NCBI GenBank assembly: GCA_949825065.1
Contig: OX463847.1
Span: 37,255,036-37,319,035, forward strand
Length of the DNA stretch: 64,000 bases
DNA from: Odontocerum albicorne
Taxonomy: Eukaryota > Arthropoda > Insecta > Trichoptera > Odontoceridae
Direction of reading: 5' to 3'
The notes beneath the pieces are model-generated. The model had not been told where the DNA came from. It did not search any database and saw only the letters and a list, made by a program, of their open reading frames with translations. A program made the translations under genes and the position numbers. Below are positions 50,001 through 59,700 of the stretch, piece after piece (within the stretch, counting starts at the first letter, position 1; every line of letters begins with the position of its first letter).

Positions 50001-50430
50001 AAAATTAAGTATAAATATTGTTTCAAATTAATCCATAATTACTAAGAAATAAAATAGCATCAGAACAATAGTTAGAGCAAAACTCAATATATCTCTATTG
50101 TTGTATAATTTATATGAGCGGATAAATAAATTGAAAAAAATATATATTTGTTTTCTGTTTCTTCTGTTTTAGAAAGATTTAGAAACTTACGAACAAATGG
50201 AAAACTTTTGGTTTAAGGTAAAAAGAGCCAATGTCCATATAATAACACTTAAAGCAGAACGCAACAACCTCAGACAAGAGAACAAGAGATTGAAACTAAG
50301 TCTTAAGAACTACTTGGTAGACGCAGCCCTCGGAGGCACAAGGGATATCACAGCAGAAGTTTCTGGTAGACCTGCAAGCATGAAGATGTACAGAATAGTA
50401 CCGATGGTTGGAGACGCCTCAAACATGTAA
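37913..50430 (+). CDS. CCDC65: Dynein regulatory complex subunit 2 (CCDC65)
   Basis: Eight exons: 37913-38050, 40174-40287, 41066-41204, 42502-42704, 46062-46259, 47664-47858, 48840-48986, 50173-50430. They join in phase into 463 residues plus stop, against 484 in human. The start is the ATG at 37913 of a basic leader (MAPKKGKGNKLAKMSEEERL). Family matches run end to end: INQQWRYILRKLKIKDMHEE, LDEAEEQYSYMLQSHMEL, EEEKKHL, RYEIEGEDVLPW, EQMENFWFKVKRANV. The protein is nearly all coiled coil. Known role: with DRC1 and DRC4 it forms the core scaffold of the nexin-dynein regulatory complex on outer doublets. It is divergent from DRC9, about 3.6 kb away. Introns hold a mariner, a SINE, foldbacks and TTAA and pogo MITEs; 41230-42480 and 42710-43930 hold nothing recognised. 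Confidence 0.95.
38601..38875. mobile_element. Large foldback element (about 130-bp arms)
   Basis: The left arm TGAATGGCGTTTTGGTAAA ... TTTGCAACACTTGTATTCC ... TTACCTGAGG complements the right arm ending ...CCAAAACGCCATTCA, with only a short central spacer near 38745. No coding. It lies in DRC2 intron 1. A fragment TTTTGCAACACTTGTATT recurs at 49966-49983. Confidence 0.92.
39590..39785 (-). mobile_element. tRNA-derived SINE copy (tailed subfamily)
   Basis: In reverse orientation: CTAGTTGATAAGACACCTCT head, body CAGTTTTGTTTTCCCTTAAA, CTGGTTGGTTGGAAGAGATT, then CCAGGTTGTACTTTATACAA and CAAAAATGTAATACAATCC. DRC2 intron 1. Confidence 0.8.
40174..40287 (+). CDS. CCDC65: DRC2 exon 2
   Basis: Begins after TTAAAATTACAG, 38 codons. 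N-x-x-K-I-N-x-Q-W-R-x-[VI]-L-R is the best conserved N-terminal block of the family. The donor AAG|GTAATA is in phase 0. Confidence 0.95.
40383..40529. mobile_element. TTAA-bounded (piggyBac-type) MITE
   Basis: TTAA at 40379-40382 and 40530-40533. The left end CATGTTGACTGCCGA and the reversed right end CACATTGACTGCCGA match closely. 147 bp, markedly richer in G+C than its surroundings, in DRC2 intron 2 only 92 bases past the exon 2 donor. Confidence 0.85.
40690..40945. mobile_element. LINE 3' fragments
   Basis: 40720-40790 reads R-G-C-M-D-V-D-E-A-K-D-V-C like other LINE tails in the window. 40870-40940 matches, reversed, the 3' region of the LINE at 3745-4575 (CCAGTAAACTAG-TTTTGCCTGTATC). 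DRC2 intron 2. Confidence 0.5.
41066..41204 (+). CDS. CCDC65: DRC2 exon 3
   Basis: Begins after GTGCTTTTCCAG and encodes TIVSFTKTMDSKNNVICKL and DEAEEQYSYMLQSHMELIS. The donor CATGG|GTTTGT is in phase 1. Confidence 0.93.
42502..42704 (+). CDS. CCDC65: DRC2 exon 4
   Basis: Begins after GATTAAAACAG and encodes MKEDRIKFFQEGFEEQKFTL and a long coiled coil ending NFEEEKKHL. The donor CTT|GTTAAGT is in phase 0. The frame stays open 13 codons beyond the donor, but only this junction agrees with exon 5 and the family. Confidence 0.92.
43960..44365 (-). mobile_element. 5' remnant of the mariner family at 44703-45976
   Basis: The segment CGTTTGAAATCAGCATACAA ... CCATTGTTTTGAAAATAGTA and the end GTTGGTTAGTC-CGGGA-TTATTGAT match that mariner's 5' third. 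It is interrupted by a 70-bp insertion at 44155-44224. The remainder of the element is absent. DRC2 intron 4. Confidence 0.88.
44155..44224 (-). mobile_element. 70-bp microsatellite-tailed hairpin element (copy 1) with 5-bp target duplication
   Basis: The plus strand is a CT-rich run followed by TTTGAATAATGGCCGTAAAC, TCCTATATATGAAGGAGTAT, ACGCCAGTGTCAAGTGA. It is flanked by AACTC (44150-44154 and 44225-44229). The sister mariner at 45835-45855 has one AACTC and no insert, so this is a genuine insertion. It contains the stem ACTCCT/AGGAGT. Confidence 0.85.
44703..45976 (-). mobile_element. Mariner, 1.27 kb, transposase frameshifted
   Basis: TA at 44701-44702 and 45977-45978. The terminal repeats share GGGACTAAC. 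On the minus strand, 45840-45540 gives the N-terminal helix-turn-helix region (PFKLRDGLKSVIRALLRRK in one frame, RTDTNDAERFGRPNDAVTPE in another). 45222-44815 gives MASIFWDAHGIIFIDHLEKG, VLFHQDNASCPKSMVTMAKL and PPYSPDLAPSNYWLFADLKK; the third catalytic position reads N in SPDLAPSN. Several frameshifts. DRC2 intron 4. Confidence 0.9.
46062..46259 (+). CDS. CCDC65: DRC2 exon 5
   Basis: Begins after TTTTTTTTCAG, 66 codons, with KQHELEIIWNKMKEVFSDYV aligning to the vertebrate [20 protein letters not shown] region. The donor AAT|GTAAGG is in phase 0. Confidence 0.93.
47664..47858 (+). CDS. CCDC65: DRC2 exon 6
   Basis: Begins after TTCATTCTTACAG, 65 codons of coiled coil (DVINYYQQIWENLSLEMEIN ... 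SVESYEAIK). The donor AAG|GTAAAC is in phase 0. Confidence 0.92.
48440..48720 (+). mobile_element. LINE tail remnant
   Basis: Fragments read A-D-H-I-V-R-W-Q-V, then A-I-D-N-G-G-I and V-Y-A-R-Q-W-V-D-T-D. This is close to the closing D-D-I-x-x-x-A-G-x-x-W ... E-A-Y-x-Q-Q-W motif order of RTE-like LINEs. Badly decayed. DRC2 intron 6. Confidence 0.4.
48840..48986 (+). CDS. CCDC65: DRC2 exon 7
   Basis: Begins after ATAATTTATAG, 49 codons. KGQKVQQMEANCKRYEIEGE then D-V-L-P-W matches the vertebrate [23 protein letters not shown] block. The donor ATG|GTAATA is in phase 0. Confidence 0.95.
49693..49885. mobile_element. Pogo-type MITE
   Basis: TA at 49691-49692 and 49886-49887. The left end CCGTGCTGGTCCGACTATAG and the reversed right end CCGTATTAGCCCAACTATAA correspond. 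An inner direct copy (CGACTATAAGGCTACGCCCC) is present. Ends match the element at 36583-37696. DRC2 intron 7. Confidence 0.85.
50173..50430 (+). CDS. CCDC65: DRC2 exon 8 (terminal)
   Basis: Begins after TTCTTCTGTTTTAG. Encodes ETYEQMENFWFKVKRANVHI, the heptad stretch LKAERNNLRQENKRLKLSLK, then a non-coiled tail ending GDASNM and TAA. Confidence 0.95.
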   Translation, partial: KDLETYEQMENFWFKVKRANVHIITLKAERNNLRQENKRLKLSLKNYLVDAALGGTRDITAEVSGRPASMKMYRIVPMVGDASNM

Positions 50431-50715
50431 TGTTTTTTTTTAATACTGGATAATTTCTTTACTATTGTTAAGTATTTTATTTCCAAACAGGTTTATTTTT
50501 AAATTTCTTCCAACTAACCAAACAAGTGTTATGTAGATTTGTGCCAATTGCTGGGTGAAAGTAAATCAAGTTACAAAAAAATCCAAATATTTTCAAATGT
50601 CACCAAATACCAGTAAAGGAGAAGCAAAATGAGATAGTATGATTTAATATGAGTTATGAAGAAACACACTTCGTCTTTGAAGATAAATGTATTTTTTTTT
50701 AATTACTGTTTAAAG

Positions 50716-51195
50716 CAGGGGTCTCCAAACTTTTTAGCCTAAGGGCCACACTGACTCCTCCACTAAGTCCCAAGGGTCAAGACCTAGATAGCTCATCATA
50801 CCAACATACTGTAGTTTTGCATTACGCGCAAATTTTCGTATTGGGGCTAGCCGGCGAGTGAGATATCTATGGCGCAGGGTGCGGGGGTGGACTCCGCTCC
50901 GTAATGTTTAATTTCATTATGTGAATTACCTATGTATGTCACTTATTGTAAGTTTTTAGGATAAATCTCATATTATTAATTACAGTTTAAATGTTCAGTT
51001 TCATTATGTACTCGTATGTCAGTTATTGTGTTTCTTAATTGGTCGTTAAATGAAAACATCTGATAATTATTTTGTATGATTTACTTACATTGTAAATTTT
51101 ACAATGTAATAAAAATAAACTATGACCGGGCATATCCGGACCACTACCGCGGGCCAGATTGGTAGTGCTCACGGGCCGTAGTTTGGAGACCCCTG
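50716..51195. mobile_element. hAT MITE with perfect 8-bp target duplication
   Basis: GTTTAAAG occurs at 50708-50715 and again at 51196-51203. The ends CAGGGGTCTCCAAACT and complement are 16-bp inverted repeats. The interior is non-coding with a GGGCCACA/GGGCC subterminal motif. It lies just downstream of DRC2. Confidence 0.95.
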
Positions 51196-51866
51196 GTTTA
51201 AAGCATGACAATGAGGACTAATTTATTATCATATAAGGTTTTACAATCCTTATCAATACTGTTACTCTGTTTTTATCTCCATTCAAATAAATTTGGAAAA
51301 TAATAAATGTACGAAAGTAAAGAAAGAATGGTTGGGTCTGTTATTAAAGATTATATTTATAAAATGTCCTCAAGACTATGATGTAAAACTGAAAAAAAGT
51401 ATAATTCCAGGAAACGGCGTCCAGTGACTTGTATTGAAGCTAGCACAAGCATTGCTGTGCAACATGAGAAAAGAATGCAGCAGTGGAGGAACAGGGAGCA
51501 GGGGCAAAGTAGGGCATTTGTGAGGAGGCAATGTTGGTAGATGAAATAAATATCTCATGTCAAGTATTGTAAACACCTAAAAAGGTAAAAAGAGTTTTGG
51601 ACTAAAGCCAATTGGATATTGGCAAAACAGTCTACCTTATCCACAATACTTATACAATCATCCCTCTATTTATGCTAATCTATTTTAATGGGATTTATTC
51701 TGTTTGAAACAAGAGTAACACTGGAATATTCATCCAGTAAGAAATTTTAAATAAGTACAGCAAATTATAAGTTCTATAACTTTTTTCTTCGTTTAAATAA
51801 ATCCTCAAGCTTTCATCAAAATATATATTTTACAAGTTATCAGTAGCAACTTACATACTTTCTTAA

Positions 51867-52493
51867 CCTTTCCTTCCCTGTGTTGGGTATCTTCTACAAG
51901 TTGCTTCTAATAACCATCAATATCTCTATAAATATAATAAATACAAGGTTAAGATTTTAGGTATTTCTCCATAATATATTTACGCATTGATTTAAAAAAT
52001 AATATTAATAATAATCAGAATTTATCGACTACATCGTAAGTATTTTGTGAATATCGGAAACAAATTCGCATTTAAACGCTGCGAGTGCCTCGATCTTGGG
52101 TCTTGACGATAGGTGAAGAGTATGCGGGAAGCGCGACACTATATTCGCATCTCACTTTTGCATACTTCACTGAATTGCGAGAAGCTCAATTGTCTCAACC
52201 TTGCAAGTGTAAGCCACGCCCGGGTTAGCCACCAACCCTGCCGCGCTGCAGTAGCTGTTGGGCTGGCAACGAGACTAGATCTACGCCCGTTCCGTGAGCG
52301 TTGCCAGATGGTTTTTTAATGTTTTCAGCAAATAAATCTCAATTATTATAATTTTTAACTTCAATTATAATTAATTAAGTGGATTATCAATGAATGTCCT
52401 TATTTTTCCGATTTAAAATCGCTAATTTTTGATCGCGTACTCACTACCCAACATCGGAGCGCGCGTTTCAATTTTATCACCGTAAGGGAAGGG
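51867..52493. mobile_element. TTAA-bounded (piggyBac-type) element
   Basis: TTAA at 51863-51866 and 52494-52497. The left end CCTTTCCTTCCCTGTG and the reversed right end CCCTTCCCTTACGGTG correspond, and both recall the piggyBac terminus at 32827 (CACTTCCCTTACTGTG). No transposase. Confidence 0.75.
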
Positions 52494-52739
52494 TTAACTA
52501 TGTAAGAATACAATATCTGGAAATATGTAAAGATCACCTATTTTACATAACATTCAATAGCTCCATTTACGGGAGGTTTTTAGAAAACTATTATCCGCAT
52601 AACATAAATTGAGGGATTACTGTACATACTATATATTCATTGATGTTATATTTTGATATAATTAAGATTCTTAATAAGTAAATCTTTTTTACATTATATT
52701 TAACATATTTATTTTTATACATACATACTATCACACCAG

Positions 52740-53390
52740 TTCCCTGTCAGGGTACGCAGAGAGGACATATGAGTATAAATTAATAAATAAAAAATCATTA
52801 TCATTGATCATAACAGCAAAATACAATACATGCAACTACAAATTTGGAGATCATACATGTTTTGTTTATCTTGGGTCTACAATTGCTGATAACGGTGGAT
52901 TTGAAACTGCAGTAAAGAAAATAATAGGTATGGTGATGAATGCTGTATGGCACATGGGACTGATCTGGAGAAACACACATCTCTCGAGGAGTGAAAATAT
53001 GTTTTATTAAAATCCTTATTTTTTCAAATTTCCTGTATGCCTCAGAAACTTGGATGATAAAAACAAGAGAAATATCAAGAATACTCTTTTGAGATGTAGT
53101 ACTGAAGACGATTGCTGGATGTATCAGACAGAATGGTTAATGCCTATATTTTGGAAAAACTTAATATCTGAGAGCATTCAATATTATGCACTCATCGCAT
53201 TCTCCAGTTCTTCGGTGATGTTTTGGGCAAGGATGACATGGACAGATTCTTACTCACTAACAATATGGATGATCATAGGAACAGGGGTAGAATAGTTATG
53301 CAAGCACAGGCTCTTCGAACAACAGAATGCTGAGAATATGCATAACTTACATCAACCTCAGTTTAGGTCATGTTCCTCAGCATTGTGGTC
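52740..53390 (+). mobile_element. LINE reverse transcriptase C-terminal remnant
   Basis: 52804-53010 reads YKFGDHTCFVYLGSTIADNG then GLIWRNTHLSRSENM. The next frame reads F-L-Y-A-S-E-T-W-M-I-K-T-R, I-S-R-I-L and a DDCWMYQTEWL segment. This is the thumb region order (YLGS-I ... LLYGSETW) of RTE-like LINEs, with frameshifts. Confidence 0.7.
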
Positions 53391-53493
53391 ATGATACAAA
53401 ATATCCATTGTCATTTCTTTTTATTTATAATGGAATAAAGAATTGTATGAATAACACAAAAAAAACTGAATTATTTATTTCCTTTTAAATTAA

Positions 53494-53734
53494 CCCTGAG
53501 AGTGCTACGAGAAAAAAATATAATTGTCTATCTAGTGCCGAGATATATTTACAATTCGGACGTTCGTGATAAATATTTATTTTAAACAACAAAAAAACAA
53601 AAAAAATATATTTTTACAACATAAATATATTTTAGAATATGTACCCTTGTATTCTAAATTAATAATATTCATTTAGAATACAAGGGTAGAACAAATTTCT
53701 TCCACTGCTATAGCAGTGCGCCGATCTCTCAGGG
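53494..53734. mobile_element. TTAA-bounded (piggyBac-type) MITE with inner palindrome
   Basis: TTAA at 53490-53493 and 53735-53738. The ends CCCTGAGAG are exact complements over 9 bases. An inner 18-bp perfect inverted repeat (53642-53659 and 53671-53688, TACCCTTGTATTCTAAAT) and a CACTGCTATAGCAGTG palindrome are present. 241 bp. Confidence 0.88.
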
Positions 53735-54529
53735 TTAAATTGTTCTAAAAATCTCTTAAGTAATATACTCCTATAAATTAATAGTTAAGAGTAAGAAACT
53801 AACAAATTTTTTTATAAAAATAATTTATTTCAAATAGAAAACACACTGTGTTCAAACATGATACAATAAGGTACTATATAACTGCTTAGATAATTTTATT
53901 GTTATGTGAGCATAATGCTCTTTAAATATTATCAACGATAATTTTATATTCATTTAACAATGAAATCAACATTAACCAATTAACAATATTTTATTTTTTC
54001 ACTAAATCAATTATTATGTGATACAAGAACACTCAGATAAAGAATCACCAAAACTGTAGACAATTTTGGAGACCGAGGACTATCCGGTACTTTGAATCAG
54101 TAGATCCTGCATATGGTTGCGCCTGTTTTGATTGTGTTGAACGAGTATATTGACCTTTTACTGCAGATACTTCTGGATCTTGCCAAATAACTTGATAAAA
54201 TATATAGTCTCTGTAGATTGAGAAATGTGAAAAACATATATTGCGAATATTTTTAAACAGTCTCGATGAGAAACAACATAACGGGAGAAACAAACCCTAA
54301 ATCGCTGGTTGGAAGAATGATTACAAATATGCCCTGAAGAGGACAACTGCAACGTTTTCGAAATGCCAGCATCATATGTTAAACCACGCTGTACAACACT
54401 TTGAAAAACCTATGACAACTGATGTAAAGAACTGTGAAACCCTCAAAATACATAGTGAGAATGTTCTTAAAACAATATAATGGGAGAAACAAACAAAATC
54501 TCTGGTTGAAATACTAGTCAGCTGTCATA

Positions 54530-54881
54530 AAACAAAAACGCAGCTAACGGGAAAAAATCAGAAATTGAATTAAGTATGAGACAATAGTCCATATCAAATT
54601 CTGAACCATAATCCATAAAAAAAAATACAGAAAACCATTTATTTCAACACAACAATCGACATAATGTATTTTTTAATTTTACAAAATACTAGGTTTTTCT
54701 AAGCAAAAAAAACAATAAAATGCGATTCATAAGCAAAAAGATAGCAAGCGCCTCTGCGTTTTTGCTTATGAATCACATTTTACTGCTTTTTTATTTATGA
54801 ATCACATTTTTAAGCAGCAATGAAAAACAAAGTGCAGTTTTCTCAAAACTTAACTTTTGCCATTAGCTGCGTTTTTGCTTA
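54530..54881. mobile_element. MITE with AAACGCAGCTAA ends
   Basis: The left end CAAAAACGCAGCTAACGGG and the reversed right end CAAAAACGCAGCTAATGGC form terminal repeats. Inside, GCGATTCATAAGCAAAAA and TTTTTGCTTATGAATCACAT form a second inverted pair, with a third partial copy at 54795-54812. No clear target duplication. Confidence 0.75.
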
Positions 54882-55075
54882 TTCTACTATACCATATAGG
54901 TCAGCAATTCTTGCTCCACGGAGAGGACACATTTAATTAAGGATCCATGATATTCAAAATTATATATCCATATGAAAATATTGTTGGGATATTGATATAA
55001 CAAAATATTGATAATCCATATTATATTGTAGCGGTATGCATATCAATCAAGCTGTAGTTTATTCAATAACATTTG

Positions 55076-55705
55076 AGCCTGAATTCATAGTCCAGCCTAA
55101 ATACTAACTAACCTTAAAATTTTATTTGTATTTCGAGTTGAACCTCATACATTTCAAATTTTAAATTCAGGGATTGAAACCATGTGACTGCCTCATTTAG
55201 GGCAGCTATGATAAATTTGTACGAAATTTAACTTTACATACTAATATCTATAGTAAAAAACTTGTTTTAGTATTTAGTCTTAAGGTGATTATATTAACTA
55301 TGAATATTATTTATGAATTCGGACCTCTCTTAGGTTGAATTCTGATGAGAAAATTTCATATAAACTTGTAGATTCCTTAAATACATTACCACTTTACAGT
55401 TTGAAGAAGGTCTGACTTTGAATACAAATATTCAGGTTAGAAATTAATATTTAGGTCGAACTATGAATCCGGGATTTAGGCCTGAATTCACAGTCCAGCC
55501 TAGATATTCAAACTTGTATCGAGTCCGACCTTCTACACTCTTAACTTAAAAGTGATTCGATGAAACCATGTGTCTACCGTATTTAAGGAAATTGTTGTGA
55601 GAAATATGTACAAAATTTAACTTGAATAATATTTTCTTCAGTAAAAAAATAGTTAAGATTTAGTATTAAGGTAAGACTATAAATTCGGACCTAAGAGATA
55701 ACATT
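55076..55705. repeat. Imperfect direct duplication, about 400-bp spacing
   Basis: GCCTGAATTCATAGTCCAGC at 55078 recurs as GCCTGAATTCACAGTCCAGC at 55482. Later landmarks repeat in order (GAAACCATGTG, ACAAATTTAAC-type, TATTTAGT-TTAAGGT, AATTCGGACCT). No coding. Confidence 0.8.
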
Positions 55706-55765
55706 ATTTAAAACTGGTGGTAAACGAAAACTGAAAGAAGTCTTAATACACAGGAGTTGAATATT

Positions 55766-56173
55766 TTAGTCCATAGGAACACTCCCATCATGGCTTTCTC
55801 CCAAGTTCCAAGGATCATCAAGAGCTCCCAGCAGTTGTACAAAAGCCTTATGTCCTTCCTTGTCTACATCTTGAGTCTGTTCCGTCGGGAAAAGGATGAA
55901 GTCTTTGCAGGTTATTGCTTTCCCTTGGGCTACACCGTGCACTTCAACCCATCCGTCGATAGGTTCTGATAGAGGATTTCTTAATCGTACTATTATATCT
56001 TGTTCGTCGACAGTACGTATTGTAAAACTGTCACCTGAAGCTGTGACGCTTATAACTCGACCCCAACAAGTTATGTTTTCACCGTTACGTTGAATTATAT
56101 TACTGCCGATAACGTAAGGGATGTATTCTTCGTGATCAGGATATTGACTGTCATCGGTATCGTCGTGATCCAT
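55766..56173 (-). CDS. RPA3: Replication protein A 14-kDa subunit
   Basis: 135 codons without an intron, from the ATG at 56173. A single OB-fold of RPA3 type: YVIGSNIIQRNGENITCWGR (strand 1), VISVTASGDSFTIRTVDEQD, IIVRLRNPLSEPIDGWVEVH, GVAQGKAITCKDFILFPTE. The order G-x-V ... S-G-x-S-F-x-[IL]-x-[TS] ... V-x-[VL]-x-L-x-x-P-L ... G-[YW]-V-E-V-x-G is that of RPA14. Human RPA3 is 121 residues; here there is an acidic leader and a longer tail. Known role: the small stabilising subunit of the eukaryotic ssDNA-binding RPA trimer in replication and repair. A processed copy cannot be excluded, but the frame is intact and I saw no poly(A). Confidence 0.88.
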   Translation of the reverse strand: MDHDDTDDSQYPDHEEYIPYVIGSNIIQRNGENITCWGRVISVTASGDSFTIRTVDEQDIIVRLRNPLSEPIDGWVEVHGVAQGKAITCKDFILFPTEQTQDVDKEGHKAFVQLLGALDDPWNLGESHDGSVPMD

Positions 56174-56380
56174 TATTTGTAAGAGGTATTAGAAACAAAT
56201 GCACAATTTGTTTTGAAAACTTCTTCGTTTATCAACACTTTTTAAGTTGAAAATTTAGTTTTATTATGATAAAATCGTGAACTTGTCATAAACGTAAACG
56301 GTGGATAAATGTGACGAAATGGCGCGAATTCATATTATTTTTTTCAAGTCGCAACTTGTCACTTAACATCATAGACAAAT

Positions 56381-56460
56381 CTCTCTCTCTCTCTCTCTCT
56401 CTCTTTGAATAATGGCCGTGAACTCCTATATATGAAGGAGTATACGCCAGTGTCGAGTGA
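56381..56460 (-). mobile_element. Microsatellite-tailed hairpin element (copy 2)
   Basis: (CT)n run at 56381-56404, then TTTGAATAATGGCCGTGAAC, TCCTATATATGAAGGAGTAT, ACGCCAGTGTCGAGTGA. It shares both boundaries with copy 1 at 44155-44224 but has a longer CT run. It sits about 210 bp upstream of the RPA3 ATG. Confidence 0.8.
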
Positions 56461-56705
56461 TGTCAGCTTCATAGTATCTAGGTAGTTCTATTCATATGGG
56501 CGACACGGCACATCAAGCAACTCGGCCCAGGACTACTGTTATCTAGTGAGATACTATGGAGTTAAACTATTTTACAACTAAACTACATAGTTTACAACTA
56601 AATGAATATTTACAATAAGATGATAGTTAAATGTATGTGAGCGAGCGAATGATTTAAATTTAATTTTCTATCGATATTTATCATATATATTATACATATA
56701 TTTTA

Positions 56706-59700
56706 TTACAGGTTAATTTTGTTTTTGTTAATAAAATGAGTGATGCTATTCAATATGGAAATTTTATTGAGGCTCAACAGGTAGGGAAGATTTGCGGGGA
56801 GTAATATTTTTGTTTGTTTTTTAAAGGTCAAAGGGAAAGTATTCAGAGAACAGGAGAAGAAGATATGTTCAAGATCTCCCTCCTCCTGGCCACACTCACA
56901 TAAAGAAGAGTTCCTTATATGTAGTCTGGCCAGGTGGACAGGGGAACAGCAATGTCCAAAGCGTATTCGGCTTATAGTTGTCGCTTCTCTCCGAGTGCTT
57001 CTATAATTGGAAAACCAGGGTTTGATTGGAATGTAGGGTTGAATTGATGCATATCTTTTTCCCCTAGTGCGGTTCGAGGCATTCCAGTAATTTGTCCACT
57101 CCTCCATCATCGAAGAGCGCGCCAAAGGTAATAAGTCTTGTGCAGATGTGTAATTATATTTGTCTGTATTTCCTGTAGAGGTTGCCTCTTTAGCTAGAGT
57201 ATCTGCTTCTTCGTTACCCGAAATGCCTCGATGACTAGGAACCCAAGCCAGGGCGACATCAAGGCCCACCTCTTCAAGGTTGTATATAGTTTCCCTTATA
57301 TTAAGTGTTATACTATTTGGGGATCGAAATGGGTTCTTTCCTATTGCTTGAAGGGAACTTAGACAATCTGATACAATTAAAGTGTTTGGGATACTTAATT
57401 CTAAAGATGTTTGTAATGCTTCCAAGATTGCCAATGTCTCACCAGTGAATGTAGTTGAAAATTTGGGTAGTTTAATTTTTTTCTTGATACTTAAGCTTTC
57501 ACAATATATTGCTATTCCTACATGTTCCTCATTAGCAATCTTGGATGCGTCTGTGTAGAAGACAGTCCAGTCACTCCAATGGGTGTTAATGTGGTTGATG
57601 AAATCATAATTGGCGTGATAATTCGACTTATCAATACCAAAGGATTCAACAATGCGTGGATTTATAATTAAAGCTTGAAACGGGGTGCAATATAAATGAG
57701 GAATAGGGGTTTTTTGGACTACCATATTCAACGATGAGAATTTACGATAACTTTGTATTAAAGGGGGGAGTGTTTTGTTTCTCCAAAATATGTTTGTGGG
57801 AATGAGATCTGAAAGTGATTTCAATTTACGCAGAAGGGGGTGGGATGTTGTTTTGTATATATTGAGGAAGTATCGGGTACCTAAGAACTGTCTTCGGAAG
57901 CAGAGCGGTGGGTCCACACATTCAACCTGTAGGGCATTTGTCGGCGTAGATTTCATAGCTCCAACTATAATTCGAAGGGACTGAAATTGAATAAGGTCTA
58001 GTTTATGGAGGATATATTTGAAGGTAGGGTCCAATAAGAATGACCCATACTCAAGGTGGCTTCTGATGAGGGCGGTGTATAGAAGTCTCAAAGTGGTTGG
58101 GTGTGCCCCCCACCAGACTCCTGATACTGCGCGAAGAATATTTATGTTTTTTTGGCAGGTTGATGTTATGTTCTCAGCGTGATTTTTCCAAGATAACCTG
58201 GAGTCGAATGTCATTCCGAGGAATTTGTGTGAACTGTGGTTAAGAATAGGGGCATTGTCAATATAAATATTAGTGGTAGGCAGTTGTCTTTTCCGCGAGA
58301 ACACGACAATAGAACTTTTGGAGGGGGAAATATCTAATCCATGGTTTTTGAGCCACTTGGAGAGAGAGTGGAGGGAATTGTTTAATATTTTTTCTGCTAT
58401 TTTAAAGGATTCATTGGACGCGTAAACCACGATATCATCTGCATATTGTAATACGACGGTATTGAGGGGAACTAGGTGAGCAAGATCTGCCGTATAAATG
58501 TTATAAAGGAGGGGGCTAAGGACTGATCCTTGCGGGAGACCCCTCCAAACGGTTCTTGTGAAAGACACCTCCTCTACTGATAGAAAGATGGAGCGTTCTG
58601 ATAAAAGGTTAAATATGAGGTGGGTGATTTTGTTGGGTATTTTTTGTGTAACATCTTTTGTTTTAAAATATGTAAAATGACATTGTCATAAGCTGAGGTA
58701 ATATCTAAGAAAGCGGCTATAAGTGGTTTTTGATAAGTAAATGCGGAATGAATATCAGTAGTGAGAATAGCTAAATTATCCATAGCACTACGTGATTTAC
58801 GGAAACCAAATTGATTAATATCCAGAATTTTATTGTGTTCTACAAACCATTCAAGGCGGTTTTTAATAAGATGTTCTGTGATTTTTCCCAAACTTGATGC
58901 TAGGGCTATTGGTCTATAGGAATTTCCATCTGAAAGATCTTTACCCATTTTAGGTATTGGGATAATGTTAAATATTTTCCAGGACTTGGGAATTTTTCCT
59001 GTATTAAAAATACAATTGACCAGTGTTAGATAATATTTCCTGGTGTAGGGTAGGGTTTTCACTAAAAAGGAATATGGGATGTTATCCAGCCCTGGGGAGG
59101 AGTCCTTTAGGTTGGACAAACCCATGTTGAGTTCATTTTCTGTGAAGGGCGCATCTAGAGGATGATTATGAGAGGTGAGAAAGTATGTATATGGCACGTC
59201 ATATTGGGTTGGAGATGAAGAAGGAGCAATTTTATTCAAAAAGGTGTGAACCCAACACTCTTTTGGTATTTTATGTAAGCGGGTTGAGTAGATGGACCTA
59301 AATTTCTTCACATTCTCCCATACTGTTGATATTGGAGTTTCTGGCGAAAGGGTGTGACAAAACCGTATCCATCCATCTTTCTTCTTCTTAGAAAGCGTTT
59401 TGTGACGGCTTGTACTTTACGAAAAAGGAGGAAGTTTGTCTCTGTCATGTTATTTTTATAGGATTGGTATACTTTTTTCCGGGATTTAATTGCATTTGAA
59501 AACTCTTCATCCCACCATGGAGGGGGTTGTGGCTTAAAGAAGCGAGATTTTTTAAGGGGGATCGAGTAGTGAGCCGCCTGGATCATTAACTCCACGAATT
59601 TATCATACAGAGTATGAACATTTTTATGTGTCGGCCATTCTAATTGTTGTATTGAGGCATCGAGGGAGTGGGAGAATTTGTTCCAATTGGCTTTACGGGT

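Noticed and set aside
52113..52319. 68-codon frame with comparatively high G+C
   Set aside because: Lies inside the TTAA-bounded element at 51867-52493 and resembles no protein.
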